Of a DNA stretch of 38,137 nt, positions 1 through 13,491 are shown piece after piece; position 1 is the stretch's first letter, and each line of letters begins with the position of its first letter. Position numbers and translations under genes: made by a program. This DNA is from an uncultured Collinsella sp. GTDB lineage: Bacteria; Actinomycetota; Coriobacteriia; Coriobacteriales; Coriobacteriaceae. The stretch lies in NCBI GenBank assembly GCA_900549025.1, contig URMZ01000016.1, forward strand, positions 1 through 38,137, given 5' to 3'. The notes under the pieces were generated by a model that saw nothing but the letters and a program-made list of their open reading frames with translations, was not told the DNA's origin and ran no database searches.

Positions 1-4
1 AAGA

Positions 5-28
5 CGGAAAGCACATTAAGTGCTTTCC
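5..28. repeat. Short palindrome shared with the 13.3-kb nested palindrome
   Basis: CGGAAAGCAC, the 5-base loop ATTAA, then GTGCTTTCC. The same sequence lies at the centre of the nested palindrome at 13324-13348, and both copies are followed a few bases later by CGTGCGGAA. This copy may be the right half of a second large element whose left half lies outside the window. Confidence 0.75.
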
Positions 29-108
29 TTTGCGTGCGGAACTCGCGACAAACTTAAACAGCGGGCCGCCCGGGCCGGGGATCCGACGTGCTCGTTGGGG
101 CAACGTTC

Positions 109-150
109 CCTGCCAAAAAGGGACAGGTTTATTTTGGTCGGTTTTATCTG
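109..150 (+). repeat. GGGACAG hairpin repeat, copy 1
   Basis: Contains TGCCAAAAAGGGACAGG followed by TTTATTTTGG and a TTTTATCTG tail. The same unit recurs at 29021-29066 (same strand) and in variant form at 2055-2093 (opposite strand). Here the right arm reads GGTCGG instead of GGCAGG, so the hairpin is imperfect. No gene ends next to it inside the window. Confidence 0.8.
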
Positions 151-210
151 GAGAAACGCTGCGCTCCAGCGGTGATCTGCTCTCATCTGTCGCATGGAAA
201 TCGGCGGCGT

Positions 211-341
211 TTTCGGAAGTATGCGGCAAATTTTGATCTTGCTGAGCACACGAGGGTTTTGCGATAACAAACCCGCAGGTAGAGCGCTTGAGCATATGCG
301 GTGTGATCGACCCATCAAGATTTTGCCGCATACTTCCGAAA
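211..341. repeat. 131-bp inverted-repeat element, 20-bp perfect arms
   Basis: The arms are 211-230 (TTTCGGAAGTATGCGGCAAA) and its exact reverse complement at 322-341. Similarity continues inward after a 5-base offset with ATCTTG. A smaller hairpin (GGGTTT/AAACCC, 254-273) sits inside. There is no open frame and no obvious target-site duplication. A non-autonomous mobile element or a large structured RNA is possible. Confidence 0.7.
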
Positions 342-380
342 TTCAGACGAATATCACTCATAATAATCGCCCATTTAACG

Positions 381-416
381 CAAAATGGGCCGTTTCCCCT
401 AGTAGGAAGCGGCCCC
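381..416 (-). terminator. Probable terminator of the anti-sigma gene
   Basis: On the minus strand GGGCCGCTTCC pairs with GGAAACGGCCC (one A/C mismatch) and is followed by ATTTTG. It starts a few bases after the TAA stop of the anti-sigma gene. The T-run is short, so strength is uncertain. Confidence 0.5.
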
Positions 417-421
417 AAATC

Positions 422-1498
422 TTACGAATAGACGATGGTAAAGGGTTCCGACGTTTCGGCGTCCCCTGTTGAAGTGCAGCGTGTGCCCTCAAGCGTTACT
501 GAGACCACTTGGTCGACATCAATCAACTTCGTTGGCACCCAGATGTTCTCTCCGCTATTGCGCGTATAAGAAAAATATAAGTTGAACGCCCCTGCGTCGT
601 CATCTTCGATAATCTGCTCCGATCCATCCTTGTAGGTAACCGTCAACTTCTTCGTGACTGCGTCAATGCCCAGATCATCGATGTGTGTCTGGATAGAAAA
701 CGGGCTGATCTCGAGAGGCGAGTCATCGGAGCGGAGTTCCTTTGTATCGACGTACGCTCCAACGCTAAACTCGGGCGTCGATGCCTCGAACGGCTTCGCA
801 TCCTCGCCTTCGCCCTCGGTCCACGAGATATTCCAGGTGACCGCATGTTGAAAACCTTGCTCGCGATCCATAGAAGCAAAGTACATCGTGCCATTAATGA
901 CAGTATCGCTTGATGTGTCCTTATCAATGGTGCAGCGTGTGTCAGCCCATTCCTCGCCGAAGTTCATGCTGGGCGTGCCGATGCCTTGTTCTTCTTCACC
1001 ATAGAGAACAAGTTCGCCTGTCTCTGCTGCCGGCTTGTAGTAGTTAACGTCATTTGGATTGGACAGCGTAAACGTCACGGCACCGCAACCGTTTTTATCG
1101 ATAGCCATCTCATGGATATCAAGCGTATAGCCGTTACCCTCGACGGACAGATTAACCTTCTGGACTGTACCCTCCAGGCTTTGGGGCGCGATGCCATCAC
1201 CGAACTCTCTGGTGTAGGTGTATTTAGTCCCCGATGAGCCGCCGTTGGTCCAGGTAATGGAATCCCCGTTGCCGTGGTTTCCCCAGGCTGAGGCAAAATA
1301 GCCGGAATTGACAACGGCGTAGGCGACCCCTCCGGTCGCCAACACTCCGGCAAGACATCCGATTACGGCAACATAGAGAGGCTTCGCGTGCCCCTTTCGA
1401 TGAAGCGGCTCGCCTGCCGCAGCATCAATAACACGGTCGGCAAGATCGCTATCGGCTTGGATGGACTCGAAGGCCTGCTTGATTTGATTGGATTTCAC
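422..1498 (-). CDS. Membrane-anchored anti-sigma factor (DUF4179-like)
   Basis: A 358-residue protein with a short cytoplasmic N-terminus (about 1-40), one membrane segment (about 42-64, rich in VAVIGCLAGVLATGG) and a large outer domain of about 290 residues rich in beta-type sequence. This is the architecture of DUF4179-type anti-sigma factors, which hold an ECF sigma factor at the membrane until an envelope signal releases it. The start is GTG at 1498, preceded by GAGGAGG at good spacing. The gene begins 50 bases inside the upstream sigma factor gene, so the two are translated together. The outer domain lacks a recognisable ligand motif, so the signal is unknown. The role comes from arrangement and topology. 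Confidence 0.75.
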   Translation of the reverse strand: MKSNQIKQAFESIQADSDLADRVIDAAAGEPLHRKGHAKPLYVAVIGCLAGVLATGGVAYAVVNSGYFASAWGNHGNGDSITWTNGGSSGTKYTYTREFGDGIAPQSLEGTVQKVNLSVEGNGYTLDIHEMAIDKNGCGAVTFTLSNPNDVNYYKPAAETGELVLYGEEEQGIGTPSMNFGEEWADTRCTIDKDTSSDTVINGTMYFASMDREQGFQHAVTWNISWTEGEGEDAKPFEASTPEFSVGAYVDTKELRSDDSPLEISPFSIQTHIDDLGIDAVTKKLTVTYKDGSEQIIEDDDAGAFNLYFSYTRNSGENIWVPTKLIDVDQVVSVTLEGTRCTSTGDAETSEPFTIVYS

Positions 1499-1967
1499 GG
1501 TCGCCCTCCTCTAGGATGAATTTGAGCTTCGATCGACCGCGAGCTAAACGCGTTCGAACGGTCGCGGCTGGCACATGCAACAACTCGGCAATCTCTGAGG
1601 TCGAAAAGTCCAGATAGTAATAGAGCACGATGGGAACGCGGAATCGCTCCGGAAGTCGCATAACGTCTGACAGGACCGCCTTGGTCTCATCCTGCGCCGC
1701 CGAAAGCGAATCGGCCAGGTTCTCAATATCCTCCACACGCCTCCATGGCTTTCGAAAGAGCGATTTGCATTCATTGATCGTGACCCGGATAAGCCATCGA
1801 CGAAGATGTTCCCAACTTTCAAAATGTCCATCGCTTTTAAGCAGCTTAAGAAAGACATCCTGGGCAACATCGTCGGCGTCGGCACGATCGCGCAGGTACG
1901 TCAATGCGATTCGAAACACGACATCACGGTGATCCTCGACCGCCTGTCTAAATGCTTGTTCTTCCAT
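1449..1967 (-). CDS. ECF-family RNA polymerase sigma factor
   Basis: A 172-residue sigma-70 family protein of the extracytoplasmic-function type. Region 2 covers about residues 10-85 (core DADDVAQDVFLKLLKS, then WLIRVTINECKSLFRK). Region 4 covers about 105-150 (LPERFRVPIVLYYYLDFS, then AELLHVPAATVRTRLARGR, the helix-turn-helix that reads the -35 element). There is no region 3 and no long C-terminal extension. The ATG at 1967 is preferred over the in-frame GTG six bases upstream because GGGAGG stands 5-6 bases before it. The 3' end overlaps the anti-sigma gene. A TGAAAC-N17-CGTATC promoter lies 50-75 bases upstream, which suggests positive self-regulation. Confidence 0.9.
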   Translation of the reverse strand: MEEQAFRQAVEDHRDVVFRIALTYLRDRADADDVAQDVFLKLLKSDGHFESWEHLRRWLIRVTINECKSLFRKPWRRVEDIENLADSLSAAQDETKAVLSDVMRLPERFRVPIVLYYYLDFSTSEIAELLHVPAATVRTRLARGRSKLKFILEEGDREIQSNQAGLRVHPSR

Positions 1968-2015
1968 AATCACCTCCCGGTGACGTTAATGATTCTTGAT
2001 GAGGCCCTCACCATA

Positions 2016-2044
2016 GATACGCTCTTGTCGGGCGAAATGTTTCA
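2016..2044 (-). promoter_or_regulatory. ECF-type promoter of the sigma/anti-sigma operon
   Basis: On the minus strand: TGAAAC (2039-2044), 17-base spacer, CGTATC (2016-2021). This matches the AAC / CGT hallmarks of ECF sigma promoters such as that of Bacillus SigW. The predicted RNA starts near 2009, giving a leader of about 40 bases to the ATG at 1967. Autoregulation is inferred from family behaviour. Confidence 0.65.
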
Positions 2045-2054
2045 AATTCAAGCA

Positions 2055-2093
2055 GGAAAAACCTACCAAAATAAACCTGTCCTTTATTGGCAA
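2055..2093 (-). repeat. GGGACAG hairpin repeat, copy 3 (variant)
   Basis: Minus strand: TGCCAATAAAGGACAGG, TTTATTTTGG, then TAGGTTTTTC. It shares the central AGGACAGGTTTATTTTGG with the copies at 109 and 29021. It lies just upstream of the ECF promoter. Confidence 0.7.
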
Positions 2094-2163
2094 GGGATCA
2101 ATGGAACGCAACAGGTTGAGCATACGCAAGCGAGCGGCCCCCAGAGCGTACAAGGTGGCATGA

Positions 2164-2204
2164 AAAAGGCAGGGCATTGACCTTTTGGTCATGCCCTGCC
2201 TTTT
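2164..2204. terminator. Bidirectional intrinsic terminator downstream of rpoC
   Basis: AAAAGGCAGGGCAT pairs with ATGCCCTGCCTTTT around a GACC/GGTC inner stem. There are runs of T on both strands. It would end the rpoBC transcript on the minus strand about 75 bases after the stop codon. Confidence 0.85.
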
Positions 2205-2277
2205 GAATGACAGATTGTAGCTCTGGGGGTCGCGCAGCGACGGAGGTCGCCGCCGTTCGTTAGAACGGCGGAACTAG

Positions 2278-6756
<4,479 letters not shown>

Positions 6757-6762
6757 AGTCAA

Positions 6763-10254
<3,492 letters not shown>

Positions 10255-10327
10255 CAGGTTTTTCCTCCTTCACGGAAATGCTCGGTGGGTTGGCGAGGCA
10301 TAGCTTCGCCAGTTATCGCAACCTAAT

Positions 10328-10355
10328 AGTTTATCAGGTAGCGACCGTTGGGCAA
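10328..10355 (-). promoter_or_regulatory. Candidate rpoBC promoter
   Basis: Minus strand: TTGCCC (10350-10355), 16-base spacer, TAAACT (10328-10333). It lies about 75 bases before the rpoB start and downstream of the galU terminator. It was found by eye, and other promoters further up are possible. Confidence 0.4.
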
Positions 10356-10431
10356 GAAAAGCCTTGACGCGATTGAGTTTTTGGAGTAGCAAAGTTTTTC
10401 GACAGAAAACACGCAGGTAGATGTATGTGTA

Positions 10432-10447
10432 TCGAACATCTGTTCAT
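10432..10447. promoter_or_regulatory. SOS-box-like palindrome upstream of rpoB
   Basis: TCGAAC-ATCT-GTTCAT. It differs from the Gram-positive LexA site form CGAAC-N4-GTTCG only in the final base. It lies about 100 bases upstream of the candidate rpoBC promoter. A chance match is quite possible. Confidence 0.3.
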
Positions 10448-10517
10448 ATATTTTCTGTGAACGAGACCGTTGATGCGGGACGCTGAACGGCGGAATGGCG
10501 ACGAGGGTTGGCCGGGC

Positions 10518-10687
10518 GGAAACTACGTCCCGTTTTGAGGCCTCAAACTGGGTCGCAGTTTCCGGTTGAGCCCTGTCTGGGAAACTGCATCCCGTTCTGA
10601 GCCGATATTCTGGGTCGTAGTTTCCGCTAGGGGCCCCAACCGGAAAGCGCATCCCAGAATTCAGTCAAATTGTGGGACGCACTTTCC
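10518..10687. repeat. Array of three 46-bp palindromes, 62-bp period
   Basis: Modules lie at 10518-10563, 10580-10625 and 10642-10687. Each begins GGAAAnnnCRTCCC or a close variant and ends with the inverted form GGGwCGyA-nTTTCC. Module starts are exactly 62 bases apart. The 16-base spacers centre on short GC palindromes (GGGGCCCC, GAGCCCTG). A second array with the same module length and period lies at 21327-21513. Confidence 0.85.
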
Positions 10688-10710
10688 GGAGCCAAGCCGT
10701 GGCGCGCATA

Positions 10711-10742
10711 AAAAACGGGCGCAGACCGAAGTCCGCACCCGT
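10711..10742 (-). terminator. galU terminator
   Basis: Minus strand CGGGTGCGGAC, loop TTCG, then GTCTGCGCCCG and TTTTTT. It stands about 20 bases after the galU stop. It would separate galU (and rplJL upstream) from rpoBC. Confidence 0.85.
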
Positions 10743-10762
10743 AAATGTCGATGCCCGAAGGC

Positions 10763-11671
10763 TTATTTGCGCATCAAGCCGCCGCGCTCGTCGATGGCGT
10801 CCCAGAAGGCGCTGGCAAAGCGAGGATCGCTTGCGGCCATGAGGGCGTTGGTGGCCATCCAGCCAGACGGGGTGCCGGTGTCGTAGCCCGAGAGCGGGTC
10901 GATGACGACAGCGTACATGGCCTCGCGATCGAGCGAGCGGGCCATGGCGTCGGTGAGCTGGATCTCGCCACCCTTGCCGGCCTGCTGATCGGCGAGCAGG
11001 TCCATGACCAGCGGGCTCAGCAGGTAGCGACCGACGATGTACAGGTTGGACGGAGCCGCCTCGGGGGCAGGCTTCTCGACCAGACCGCCGATGCGCCAAA
11101 CGGCACCGGGCTCGTCGTCGGCAGCATTCTCGAAGCCCTCGAGCGAGCCAACGCGATCGCCGGCGATGACGCCATAGCGGCTGACTTCCTCGGGAGCGCA
11201 CGCGGCAACGGCGATAACCGAAGCGCCACCGTGCTCCTTGGAGACAGCAAGCATCTTGTCGCATATGTCACGGTTGGGCACAACGTAGTCGCCCAGAAGA
11301 ACCAGGAAGTTCTCCCCTGCCACGGCGTCGGCAGCAGAGCGAATGGCATGACCGAGGCCCTTGGGCTCGTACTGATAACGGAAGTCGACCGGCATGCCGC
11401 CTGCGTGGGCAACAGCATCGGCGTAAGCATCCTTACCGCGCTCGCGCAGCAGATTCTCGAGCGAGCGATCGGGCTGGAAGTAGCTCAGCAGCTCGGGCTT
11501 ACCGGGAGAGGTAACGATGATGGCGTCGTCGACCTCCTCGGGGTCGAGCGCCTCCTCAACGACATACTGAATGACCGGCTTGTCGAGCACCGGCAGCATC
11601 TCTTTGGGCGTGCACTTAGTGCCAGGCAGAAAACGCGTGCCAAGACCGGCGGCGGGGATGATTGCCTTCAT
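10763..11671 (-). CDS. galU: UTP-glucose-1-phosphate uridylyltransferase
   Basis: Makes UDP-glucose from UTP and glucose-1-phosphate, feeding cell-envelope glycans and galactose metabolism in the cytoplasm. The protein has 302 residues, the usual size. The N-terminal nucleotidyltransferase signature IPAAGLGTRFLPGTK carries the catalytic Arg and Lys, followed by PKEMLPVLDKPVIQYVVEEA. FRYQYEPKGLGHAIRSAAD and a GLVEKP segment are also typical. ATG at 11671 fits the family start. AAAGGA is about 12 bases upstream, so an in-frame TTG at 11680, closer to AAAGGA, is an alternative. The gene sits between rplL and rpoB, where most bacteria have nothing, but has its own terminator and a likely own promoter. 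Confidence 0.95.
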   Translation of the reverse strand: MKAIIPAAGLGTRFLPGTKCTPKEMLPVLDKPVIQYVVEEALDPEEVDDAIIVTSPGKPELLSYFQPDRSLENLLRERGKDAYADAVAHAGGMPVDFRYQYEPKGLGHAIRSAADAVAGENFLVLLGDYVVPNRDICDKMLAVSKEHGGASVIAVAACAPEEVSRYGVIAGDRVGSLEGFENAADDEPGAVWRIGGLVEKPAPEAAPSNLYIVGRYLLSPLVMDLLADQQAGKGGEIQLTDAMARSLDREAMYAVVIDPLSGYDTGTPSGWMATNALMAASDPRFASAFWDAIDERGGLMRK

Positions 11672-11767
11672 GTTATTCAAGGATCCTTTCGCAGGCGCAA
11701 AAGCGCCCCATGCGTGCGGCACACAGCCGCAGACCAAATTGCAATACCCAAGCATCTTACCGCTGGA

Positions 11768-11795
11768 ACTATATGTCACTACAAGGCAGAGACAA
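11768..11795 (-). promoter_or_regulatory. Candidate galU promoter
   Basis: Minus strand: TTGTCT (11790-11795), 16-base spacer, TATAGT (11768-11773). It predicts a leader of about 90 bases. Confidence 0.4.
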
Positions 11796-11924
11796 TTCTT
11801 CAGCAGGTCAACGCAAATTATTGCTCGAATGGTGCAATTTTATTGCCCAGCGGCAGGGCACCCGATACGACGCAAATCACAGAACATGGCAGTTTGAGCC
11901 ACCGATGTCGAGGGACCGAAAAAC

Positions 11925-11957
11925 AAAAAAGACGGGGCTCGCAATGCGAACCCCGTC
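11925..11957 (-). terminator. rplL terminator
   Basis: Minus strand GACGGGG / CCCCGTC stem with TTCGCATTGCGAG inside, followed by TTTTTTG. It starts about 30 bases after the rplL stop. Confidence 0.9.
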
Positions 11958-11985
11958 TGCAAAGAAATCTGGCGAGAAAGCCTGA

Positions 11986-12363
11986 TTACTTGAGGGTGAC
12001 AGCAGCGCCAGCAGCCTCGAGCTTCTCCTTGGCAGCCTCGGCGTCCTCCTTCTTGGCACCCTCGAGAACAGCCTTGGGAGCGCCCTCGACGACCTCCTTG
12101 GCCTCCTTCAGGCCAAGGTTGGTGAGCTCACGGACGGCCTTGATGACCTGGATCTTGTTGTCGCCGAAGCCCTCGAGCACGACGTCAAACTCGGTCTTCT
12201 CCTCGGCCTCAGCAGCGCCAGCAGCGGGAGCGGCGACAACAGCGGCAGGAGCAGCGGCGGAAACGCCGAAGGTGTCCTCGATAGCCTTAACGAGCTCGGA
12301 AGCCTCGAGAAGGGTCATTTCCTTAAGAGCATCGATGATCTCATCGGTGGTAAGCTTAGCCAT
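11986..12363 (-). CDS. rplL: 50S ribosomal protein L7/L12
   Basis: Stalk protein of the large ribosomal subunit that recruits translation GTPases. It binds L10 as dimers. It has 125 residues: N-terminal dimer domain ([20 protein letters not shown]), an Ala-rich hinge (about 37-55, [16 protein letters not shown]), and the C-terminal factor-binding domain with [20 protein letters not shown] and [22 protein letters not shown] at 12363 is chosen over upstream codons because AAAGGA is 8 bases before it and MAKLTTDEI is the family start. It follows rplJ by about 100 bases in the same operon and ends at a strong terminator. Confidence 0.98.
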   Translation of the reverse strand: MAKLTTDEIIDALKEMTLLEASELVKAIEDTFGVSAAAPAAVVAAPAAGAAEAEEKTEFDVVLEGFGDNKIQVIKAVRELTNLGLKEAKEVVEGAPKAVLEGAKKEDAEAAKEKLEAAGAAVTLK

Positions 12364-12414
12364 TTCTAAGTCCTTTCGGTTTCCGTGTCTGTGCACGGAG
12401 ATCAGTTAAAACAC

Positions 12415-12450
12415 GGCGCGAATGCGCCAAGGGTGCGGCGTTGCCGCCGC
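12415..12450 (-). other. Two hairpins in the rplJ-rplL spacer
   Basis: GGCGC/GCGCC (12415-12428) and GCGGCG/CGCCGC (12435-12450), without T-runs. They may stabilise or process the message so that L7/L12 is made in excess over L10. The sequence shows only the hairpins. Confidence 0.4.
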
Positions 12451-12465
12451 GGGTGAAAACAGCAA

Positions 12466-12987
12466 CTAGGCTGCCTTCTGCTCGGAAACCTGCTGGATCG
12501 AACGAGCGAGACCAGAGGAAACGCCGTTGACGCAGACAGCGATGTCGCGAGCGAAACCGGAGATGAGACCGGCGATCTGGCCGAGAAGCTGATCCTTGGT
12601 GGGCAGCTCGGCGATAGCCTTAACATCATCAGCGGAAACGGCCTTGCCGTCGGAGATACCGCCCTTGATCTCAAGGACGCCCTTGGACTTAGCGGAGAAG
12701 TCCTTAAGGGCCTTAGCGGCCTCGACCGGCTCGGTCTCGTAGAACACATAGGCGACGGGGCCGGCGAGAATCTCGTCGATCTCGGGCTGCTCCTGGTTCT
12801 TGAGGGCGATCTTGACCAGGTTGTTCTTGTAGACCTTCATCTCGGCGCCGCACTCGCGAAGCTGATGACGCAGCTCCTGAGCCTGCTTAACCGTCAGACC
12901 GTTGTAGTTGACGACGAACAGACCGGCGTTCTCGGCGATACGGGACTCGATCTCTGCAACCTTGTCGATTTTGTACTGCTGGGGCAT
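12466..12987 (-). CDS. rplJ: 50S ribosomal protein L10
   Basis: Base of the ribosomal stalk. It binds 23S rRNA with its N-terminal domain and L7/L12 dimers with its C-terminal helix. It has 173 residues. Recognisable are MPQQYKIDKVAEIESR, NYNGLTVKQAQELRHQLR, YKNNLVKIALKN and a C-terminal stretch ending in an Ala/Gln-rich helix. The start has GAGGAGG at 8-9 bases. An L10-binding leader with an intrinsic terminator precedes it, so expression is probably feedback-controlled by L10 itself. Confidence 0.98.
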   Translation of the reverse strand: MPQQYKIDKVAEIESRIAENAGLFVVNYNGLTVKQAQELRHQLRECGAEMKVYKNNLVKIALKNQEQPEIDEILAGPVAYVFYETEPVEAAKALKDFSAKSKGVLEIKGGISDGKAVSADDVKAIAELPTKDQLLGQIAGLISGFARDIAVCVNGVSSGLARSIQQVSEQKAA

Positions 12988-13052
12988 GAATTACACCTCC
13001 TCGAATTCTTTCCGGGCACGGTCCGCCACAAGGACGTGACGGGGGCATGTCC

Positions 13053-13089
13053 AAAAAGAAAGCCCCCGCGCTGCATGAGCGACGGGGGC
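13053..13089 (-). terminator. Attenuator terminator in the rplJL leader
   Basis: Minus strand: GCCCCCG and CGGGGGC stem, followed by TTTCTTTTT. It lies between the L10-binding region and the rplJ start. The right arm can also pair with a second GCCCCC copy further downstream (13041-13046), so two mutually exclusive hairpins are possible. Confidence 0.75.
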
Positions 13090-13107
13090 GAGAAGACATA
13101 TCTACTC

Positions 13108-13180
13108 GACCACCTCGGCTGGCGGGAAGTCCCATTAAGCTCGCGGGTAAGACCCGTTTGCGCCGGCTGTCTCTGGCAGC
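13108..13180 (-). promoter_or_regulatory. L10 leader (ribosomal protein autoregulatory element)
   Basis: Minus strand reads CTGCCAGAGACAGCCGG at the 5' side, a TTAATGGG segment in the middle, and CCAGCCGAGGTGG at the 3' side. These are the conserved blocks of the L10-binding leader RNA found before rplJ in many Gram-positive bacteria (Rfam L10_leader, recalled). It is followed by an intrinsic terminator, which fits feedback attenuation by L10 or the L10-L7/L12 complex. Confidence 0.8.
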
Positions 13181-13203
13181 GGATTCGTGCGTGAACCGAA
13201 TGT

Positions 13204-13232
13204 ATTATGGCGGGGACCCCGGCGTCGGTCAA
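13204..13232 (-). promoter_or_regulatory. rplJL promoter
   Basis: Minus strand: TTGACC (13227-13232), 17-base spacer, CATAAT (13204-13209). RNA would start near 13197, just before the L10 leader. The promoter lies in the left outer arm of the nested palindrome. The right arm carries a mirror version, TTGAGC and CATAAT on the plus strand, with a spacer of only 12 bases. Confidence 0.6.
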
Positions 13233-13454
13233 CGGAAAACCGGGCTGCACACAATTCCACCATCCGGCCGCGCCGCCGAAGGCCGGGCGCAAGGTTTTCG
13301 CTCGGTCAGGTCCTGGGCTCGCTCGGAAAGCACATTAAGTGCTTTCCGGCTCGTGCGGAATCTACGAAAACCTTGCGCCCGGCCTTCGGCGGCGCGGCCT
13401 GCGGTGACTTTGGGGCAGCCCGGTTTTCCGTTGAGCGACGCCCCCACGCATAAT
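13204..13454. repeat. Three-level nested palindrome
   Basis: The outer arms are 13223-13248 and 13415-13440 (25 of 26 positions complementary) and extend imperfectly to an ATTATG/CATAAT pair at the ends. The middle arms are 13266-13300 and 13365-13399, 35 bp with no mismatch. The centre is CGGAAAGCAC-ATTAA-GTGCTTTCCG (13324-13348). It has no coding potential. Confidence 0.9.
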
Positions 13455-13491
13455 CCTTATGTCGGTAGGCTGATGTGTTGCGTCCCGTTGG

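Larger units (their letters stand above)
1..421. other. Non-coding stretch at window start, repeats only
   Basis: No open frame here has a credible ribosome binding site or protein-like composition. The stretch holds a short palindrome (5-28), one copy of the GGGACAGGTTTATTTTGG element (109-150), a 20-bp inverted repeat (211-341) and, at its right end, a probable terminator for the anti-sigma gene. It looks like a repeat-filled gap between genes. Confidence 0.6.
1968..2277. other. Gap between rpoC and the sigma factor gene
   Basis: It contains the ECF promoter (2016-2044), a GGGACAG repeat copy (2055-2093), a strong bidirectional terminator (2164-2204) and a hairpin directly after the rpoC stop (2250-2271, CCGCCGTTC/GAACGGCGG, no T-run). 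No gene was seen. Confidence 0.6.
10255..10762. other. Gap between galU and rpoB
   Basis: It holds, right to left: the galU terminator, an array of three 46-bp palindromes on a 62-bp period (10518-10687), an SOS-box-like sequence (10432-10447) and a likely rpoBC promoter (10328-10355). No gene was seen. Confidence 0.6.
11672..11985. other. Gap between rplL and galU
   Basis: It contains the rplL terminator (11925-11957), a candidate galU promoter (11768-11795) and a small hairpin GGCGC/GCGCC (11694-11707) just upstream of the galU ribosome binding site. No gene was seen. Confidence 0.55.
12988..13491. other. Gap between the aminotransferase gene and rplJ
   Basis: It holds the rplJL leader with its L10-type structure and terminator (13053-13180), the rplJL promoter (13204-13232), and a nested palindrome of about 250 bp (13204-13454). 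No gene was seen. Confidence 0.7.

Noticed and set aside
10518..10687. CRISPR array
   Set aside because: Regular 62-bp period, but repeats are imperfect palindromes, spacers are 16 bases and alike, there are only three units and no cas genes.
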